Source of the DNA: Candidatus Obscuribacterales bacterium
Lineage (GTDB): Bacteria > Cyanobacteriota > Vampirovibrionia > Obscuribacterales > Obscuribacteraceae
Direction: 5' to 3'
DNA: 36,235 nucleotides
Assembly: GCA_020050835.1 (NCBI GenBank)
Contig: JAGVKB010000082.1
Span: 1-36,235, forward strand
In this document: piece after piece, positions 33,274 through 36,235 of the stretch
How the letters are laid out: the number at the start of each line of letters is the position of its first letter
Numbering within the stretch: the stretch's first letter is position 1
Notes under the pieces: generated by a model
Database searches by the model: none
Told to the model about the DNA's origin: nothing
What the model saw: only the letters and a program-made list of their open reading frames with translations
Program-made: the position numbers and the translations under genes

Positions 33274-34161
33274 ATGGTTGAAGATATCGCGAGAGCAAGC
33301 TCCGGTCCAGAGAGGTCCGAAACAGCACCGGTCGAGCCAAGCCCAATGCCCGATTTCCGCATGCAAGCGGTGATGGAAGCTTTTGGACCGAGGAAATCCG
33401 AATCGACCAGCGGATGTTGTGACAAGTCCGACCGCTCTTTGGGTATGCTCGACTTCGCCCCCCCGCAGCAAAAGACGCTGGCGGCGGCCTTTGGTGACAT
33501 GTTGGCCTCGGCTGGCTATGACCAGCTGTTTTCGGCACGCGGTGAAGGCGATCCGCAAGATCGCAAGACCAGACGAGAAGAGCGCCGCAAGGAGCGCGAA
33601 GAGCGGGGCGGTCCGATTCGCGACCTTCTCGGCGGACTCTTCCAGCAAATCAAGGGCATCGACCTCGGCAAGATGGATTTGAATTCGCTGGCTGACAAGT
33701 TGAAGCTGGCACCGGAAATGATCGATAAAGCCAAGACGGTGGCGCAAGCGCTCCAGGGCGTGGAGTCAGTCAAGTTCAGTAAAACAGATGACGGTAAACT
33801 GGGAGTCAATATTACTCGCAAGGACGAAAACACGGTCGATATCAATAAAGAGCATGCCGGACCGCCGAAAGTGACAGTCAAGAACGCCAATATCGGCAAA
33901 GAGGTTTCATTCAAAATCGGTAAGGACGGCGACAGCTATAAGCTGGAAGACATAACCGGCATCAAAATCAACTCCTCGATGGAAATTCCAAAACTGCTCG
34001 GCGGTGGCAACAAGGATGTCGCGGTAGACCTCAAGAGCGCGAAGCTCGACAAGGACAAAGAAGGCAATGCCATTATCAAGGCCGAAATAACCAATCCGAT
34101 TATTCCGGGTACGAAAATTCCAGTGGACGTCCCGCTCAACCCGGACGCAAAGAAGAAATAA
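33274..34161 (+). CDS. Unrecognised 295-residue hydrophilic protein
   Basis: I do not recognise this protein. The ATG has GAGGA about 9-10 bases upstream. The N-terminal third (about 1-110) is polar and low in structure, with a GCC cysteine pair near residue 48 and a very basic-acidic run of Arg and Glu near 98-112. An amphipathic helical part follows (about 115-165, LLGGLFQQIKGIDLGKM). The remainder is lysine- and aspartate-rich with alternating hydrophobic residues, which suggests a beta-rich repeat domain. One example is KVTVKNANIGKEVSFKIGKD. There is no signal peptide or membrane helix. It ends 13 bases from a convergent gene. Codon use looks like its neighbours, so it is probably a real lineage-specific gene. 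Confidence 0.6.
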   Translation: MVEDIARASSGPERSETAPVEPSPMPDFRMQAVMEAFGPRKSESTSGCCDKSDRSLGMLDFAPPQQKTLAAAFGDMLASAGYDQLFSARGEGDPQDRKTRREERRKEREERGGPIRDLLGGLFQQIKGIDLGKMDLNSLADKLKLAPEMIDKAKTVAQALQGVESVKFSKTDDGKLGVNITRKDENTVDINKEHAGPPKVTVKNANIGKEVSFKIGKDGDSYKLEDITGIKINSSMEIPKLLGGGNKDVAVDLKSAKLDKDKEGNAIIKAEITNPIIPGTKIPVDVPLNPDAKKK

Positions 34162-34174
34162 TAGTCTTTCCGCC

Positions 34175-34603
34175 TTACTTCACGTTAAAAATAAGCAGGC
34201 TGACCACTTCTGGTTTGGCTCCGCGCGACGGTCTTGAGAGTTGAAAGGCAACCTGGCTGATCGGATAGACATAATTCTGGCCCGAACCGGACAACGGTTC
34301 GGACAGGATGAAAGCTGGCTCGCCGAACCGCAGCTTCACCGACGACAGCTCGTCGCCAAGCCGCACACCGAAGTCCGGACCGACTAGAGCGCTGTCAAAA
34401 ATTCGCAGCGCTTCGACCTGCCCGTTGCGCATATAGACCTGCACAGCACTGGATTTGGTACCAGGCTTCCGAAAGGTGAGAACGGTCCAGCCATCGTTTG
34501 TATGCCGCTCGGAACTTCCCAGCGTGGCAAGAGCCTGCATCGCTTGCGTTTCGGAATACCCAAGCCGAACAAGCGGAATGCCAGTCACTACATTTGGTGG
34601 CAA
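34175..34603 (-). CDS. Small protein with two possible BamE/SmpA-like repeats
   Basis: This 142-residue protein starts with TTG at 34601-34603, supported by GGAAG 8 bases upstream and a 21-base gap from the preceding gene. It has no signal peptide. It appears to hold two similar alpha-beta units. The first has an early helix (YSETQAMQALATLGSSER) followed by strands (WTVLTFR, AVQVYMRNGQVEALRIFD). The second has GVRLGDELSSVKLRFGEP followed by YVYPISQVAFQLSRP and VVSLLIFN. The LGxxxxxVxxRFGEP pattern recalls BamE/SmpA-type domains, a weak resemblance. It is the last gene of a minus-strand operon with a LuxR-type regulator and a secreted protein. Confidence 0.6.
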   Translation of the reverse strand: MPPNVVTGIPLVRLGYSETQAMQALATLGSSERHTNDGWTVLTFRKPGTKSSAVQVYMRNGQVEALRIFDSALVGPDFGVRLGDELSSVKLRFGEPAFILSEPLSGSGQNYVYPISQVAFQLSRPSRGAKPEVVSLLIFNVK

Positions 34604-34624
34604 GAGCGCGACTTCCGCCAGGCG

Positions 34625-35986
34625 CTACTCCCGCCTGGCTACCGGATCGTTGCGCCGGAACGAGGCGGATTGATCCGCGTAAAAATTATCCACCGGCACG
34701 ACACTGCTGGCTGCACCGGCGGCCCTCGGCATGGGCGCTGGCGCTGGCACCGACTCCGGGGAAGGTGTCTTGAGCGACCGTCCGGCAGACATCGGCACTG
34801 GCTGGGAACTCATTGCGTGCGAGGAAGCTAAGTGACCGCGAACGTTAGTCTCATTGCCGGCGTATCCCGCGCCGCCGCCGGCATAACCGCCATAAGATTG
34901 CATCGCCAACGGCGACCGGAAGTCGTTGATATTCTGCTTGGCGGCAAGCATTTGAGATTTTCTAGCTCCGACGCTCGGTCTTTCCTTTTCGGCTCTAAAG
35001 CTGGAAGCGGAAGACCACTTCGATTTGGAAGCAGTCAAAACGGCGCCGCGTGATTTCGATTCCTCATCACTGGCCGGAAGCGCTTGCTTCCGCTCCACGC
35101 TTTGCTGAGCAGCTTCCAGACCTTGCGCCAGATTGAAAAGTTTATTGGCAGAACTGCTCAGACGCTGGCGCGATTCCGGAGACAGCTTATTGACAGCGGC
35201 TTCGGCTTTGGCCCGCTCGCGTTCCCAAATCCCTTGCGCATTGCTGTAACCGTAGCCTCCGACCGAATCATCCGCTGCGTTTCCGGCTGGTGCGCCGGCC
35301 TCTTTTGCTTCCTTAGCATCCTTGGCCTTTTGATTCCTGTTTTTTCCAAGAGCGTCGCCGTCCCTCTCCCAAAATCCCTTCTTGCCGGAAAGCTGGCTAT
35401 CGCCGGTCGTCACAGTGCCATAGTCGGGATTGTCACCGCCTGACGCGACAGAGCTATCCAGCTTAATTTTAGGCATATCGCTCCAGGCGATTACGTTGGA
35501 GCCCTTTTTAATCTCCGGTTGAAGCGCTGGCGGCGTCGCTATCTCTTGCGGGCGGATGGCCAGCCGATAGTCAGTTGGTCCTTGTGCCGCTTGTTGCACG
35601 TTTAGCGTATTTTGCTCGGTCTGATACTTGGGCTTGGCCATGGCAATCTGCGGAACGTTTCTCACCCGCTGCAAAATGTCCTGAAGCAGCCTTATACCTG
35701 CTTCCGGCGGAGAGGAGCGATTGAGCTGTATGTGACCGGTAAACAATGACTTGCCGGTCTTGCCATTAGAAAACGTACGATCGCCGGCATGGCGCTCCAG
35801 AACCGAAGAACCTTTTGGCACGGCAAAAGTATTCGACTTCATAAGATTAGCGCTGTCCACGCTTCGCATCAAAGCATCGCGCTTTTCCTGCGCCGGAGCT
35901 GCTCCAATGTTCGACAAGCAGAGGCTGGCGGCAAGAAGCATAAATGTCCCACCAGTTAAGCGCTTGAAATTCAGATCGTACTTCAA
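34625..35986 (-). CDS. Secreted low-complexity protein of unknown function
   Basis: The best start is TTG at 35984-35986. It lies one base after the stop of the LuxR-type gene, with GGAGG 5 bases upstream (the SD overlaps the end of that gene). From there the protein is 453 residues with a signal peptide (basic KRLTGG, then MLLAASLCLSNIG, cleavage near AAPAQ, residue 31-32). The mature chain is rich in Ala, Ser, Gly and Lys and probably largely disordered. Two copies of a short motif stand out, GFWERDGD near 204-211 and GIWERERA near 252-259. A Gly/Tyr-rich stretch (YGGYAGGGAGYAG) lies near 360. No family is recognised. A longer frame from 36145 overlaps the regulator and is rejected. Confidence 0.65.
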   Translation of the reverse strand: MKYDLNFKRLTGGTFMLLAASLCLSNIGAAPAQEKRDALMRSVDSANLMKSNTFAVPKGSSVLERHAGDRTFSNGKTGKSLFTGHIQLNRSSPPEAGIRLLQDILQRVRNVPQIAMAKPKYQTEQNTLNVQQAAQGPTDYRLAIRPQEIATPPALQPEIKKGSNVIAWSDMPKIKLDSSVASGGDNPDYGTVTTGDSQLSGKKGFWERDGDALGKNRNQKAKDAKEAKEAGAPAGNAADDSVGGYGYSNAQGIWERERAKAEAAVNKLSPESRQRLSSSANKLFNLAQGLEAAQQSVERKQALPASDEESKSRGAVLTASKSKWSSASSFRAEKERPSVGARKSQMLAAKQNINDFRSPLAMQSYGGYAGGGAGYAGNETNVRGHLASSHAMSSQPVPMSAGRSLKTPSPESVPAPAPMPRAAGAASSVVPVDNFYADQSASFRRNDPVARRE

Positions 35987-35987
35987 T

Positions 35988-36235
35988 TTAGCCTCCAGTT
36001 TTCGCCTCGAGCAGCTTTGACTCCCAATCTTCCAGCTCAGACTGGTTGATGAGCCCGCGGCGCGTAGATAGATATACAGCGCGACAGCGCTGATTGAATT
36101 CAGTGTCGTGAGACTCACTGCGGCCTGGAATGCCCAGCTTGGCATAGAGGGACTTGAGTCTCGATTGAACAGCCTTTTCGGTCAGATAGAGCCGCTTGGC
36201 AATAGAATGATCGGTCAACCCGAGCGCGATACAAG
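35988..36235 (-). CDS. LuxR/NarL-type transcriptional regulator, C-terminal part (cut by window edge)
   Basis: Only the C-terminal ~82 residues are inside the window, and the frame runs on past the right edge. The visible part is a LuxR-type helix-turn-helix: ALGLTDHSIAKRLYLTEKAV then QSRLKSLYAKLGIP, with the recognition helix around TEKAVQSRLKSLY. A charged tail of about 40 residues follows, longer than usual. It is either a response regulator of the NarL class or a stand-alone LuxR protein, and the N-terminal domain that would decide is not visible. Its stop is one base before the TTG of the secreted-protein gene, so it probably heads an operon that it may itself control. Confidence 0.8.
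   Translation of the reverse strand, partial: CIALGLTDHSIAKRLYLTEKAVQSRLKSLYAKLGIPGRSESHDTEFNQRCRAVYLSTRRGLINQSELEDWESKLLEAKTGG

Noticed and set aside
1-36235. CRISPR array, transposon ends, prophage genes, tRNA or rRNA genes
   Set aside because: I saw no regularly spaced repeats, transposase or integrase motifs, and no tRNA-like T-loop with acceptor stem in the intergenic regions. A dedicated scan (tRNAscan, Rfam) was not possible.

Overview
The window reads as chromosomal DNA from a piliated bacterium with a diderm-type gene set. It is most like a non-photosynthetic relative of cyanobacteria (Vampirovibrionia/Melainabacteria, Obscuribacterales-like). That placement is an inference from gene content: type IV pilus genes with a PilM-PilN fusion, a SigB/F/G-type sigma factor, an OmpR-type regulator, and DltD/DUF1574-like paralogues. 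It was not tested by phylogeny. I found no tRNA or rRNA gene, CRISPR array, insertion sequence or prophage. Several genes start with TTG or GTG, often behind a good Shine-Dalgarno (SD) sequence.

Region 1 (about 1-11.0 kb, all minus strand) is a type IV pilus locus. In transcription order it holds pilB, pilT, pilC, then a sigma factor with a two-gene ABC transporter, then the prepilin peptidase, a fused pilM-pilN, and pilO. Together these encode the extension and retraction motors, the platform protein, the pilin-processing enzyme and the inner-membrane alignment complex. PilB carries an unusual tail with three predicted zinc ribbons.

Region 2 (about 11.0-22.7 kb) is an envelope-glycan island. 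It has a GT39-like membrane glycosyltransferase, a GT2 glycosyltransferase, a membrane TPR protein, a DltD-like SGNH protein followed by a TPR lipoprotein, and a minus-strand operon. That operon consists of one MBOAT O-acyltransferase followed by three more DltD-like SGNH paralogues. The arrangement suggests acyl transfer across the membrane onto a surface polymer, with four alternative or cooperating extracytoplasmic partners for one MBOAT.

Region 3 (about 23.2-33 kb) is mostly housekeeping. It contains a plsY-htrA-response regulator operon (phospholipid synthesis, envelope protease, transcription factor), a secreted SRPBCC protein, the GTPase Der, acylphosphatase and DnaX. Among these is a 550-residue protein with an N-terminal helix-turn-helix and a C-terminal J domain, an unusual pairing.

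Region 4 (about 33.2-36.2 kb) is lineage-specific. It has an unrecognised 295-residue protein and a three-gene minus-strand operon: the end of a LuxR-type regulator (cut by the window edge), a secreted low-complexity protein, and a small protein with a BamE/SmpA-like feel.
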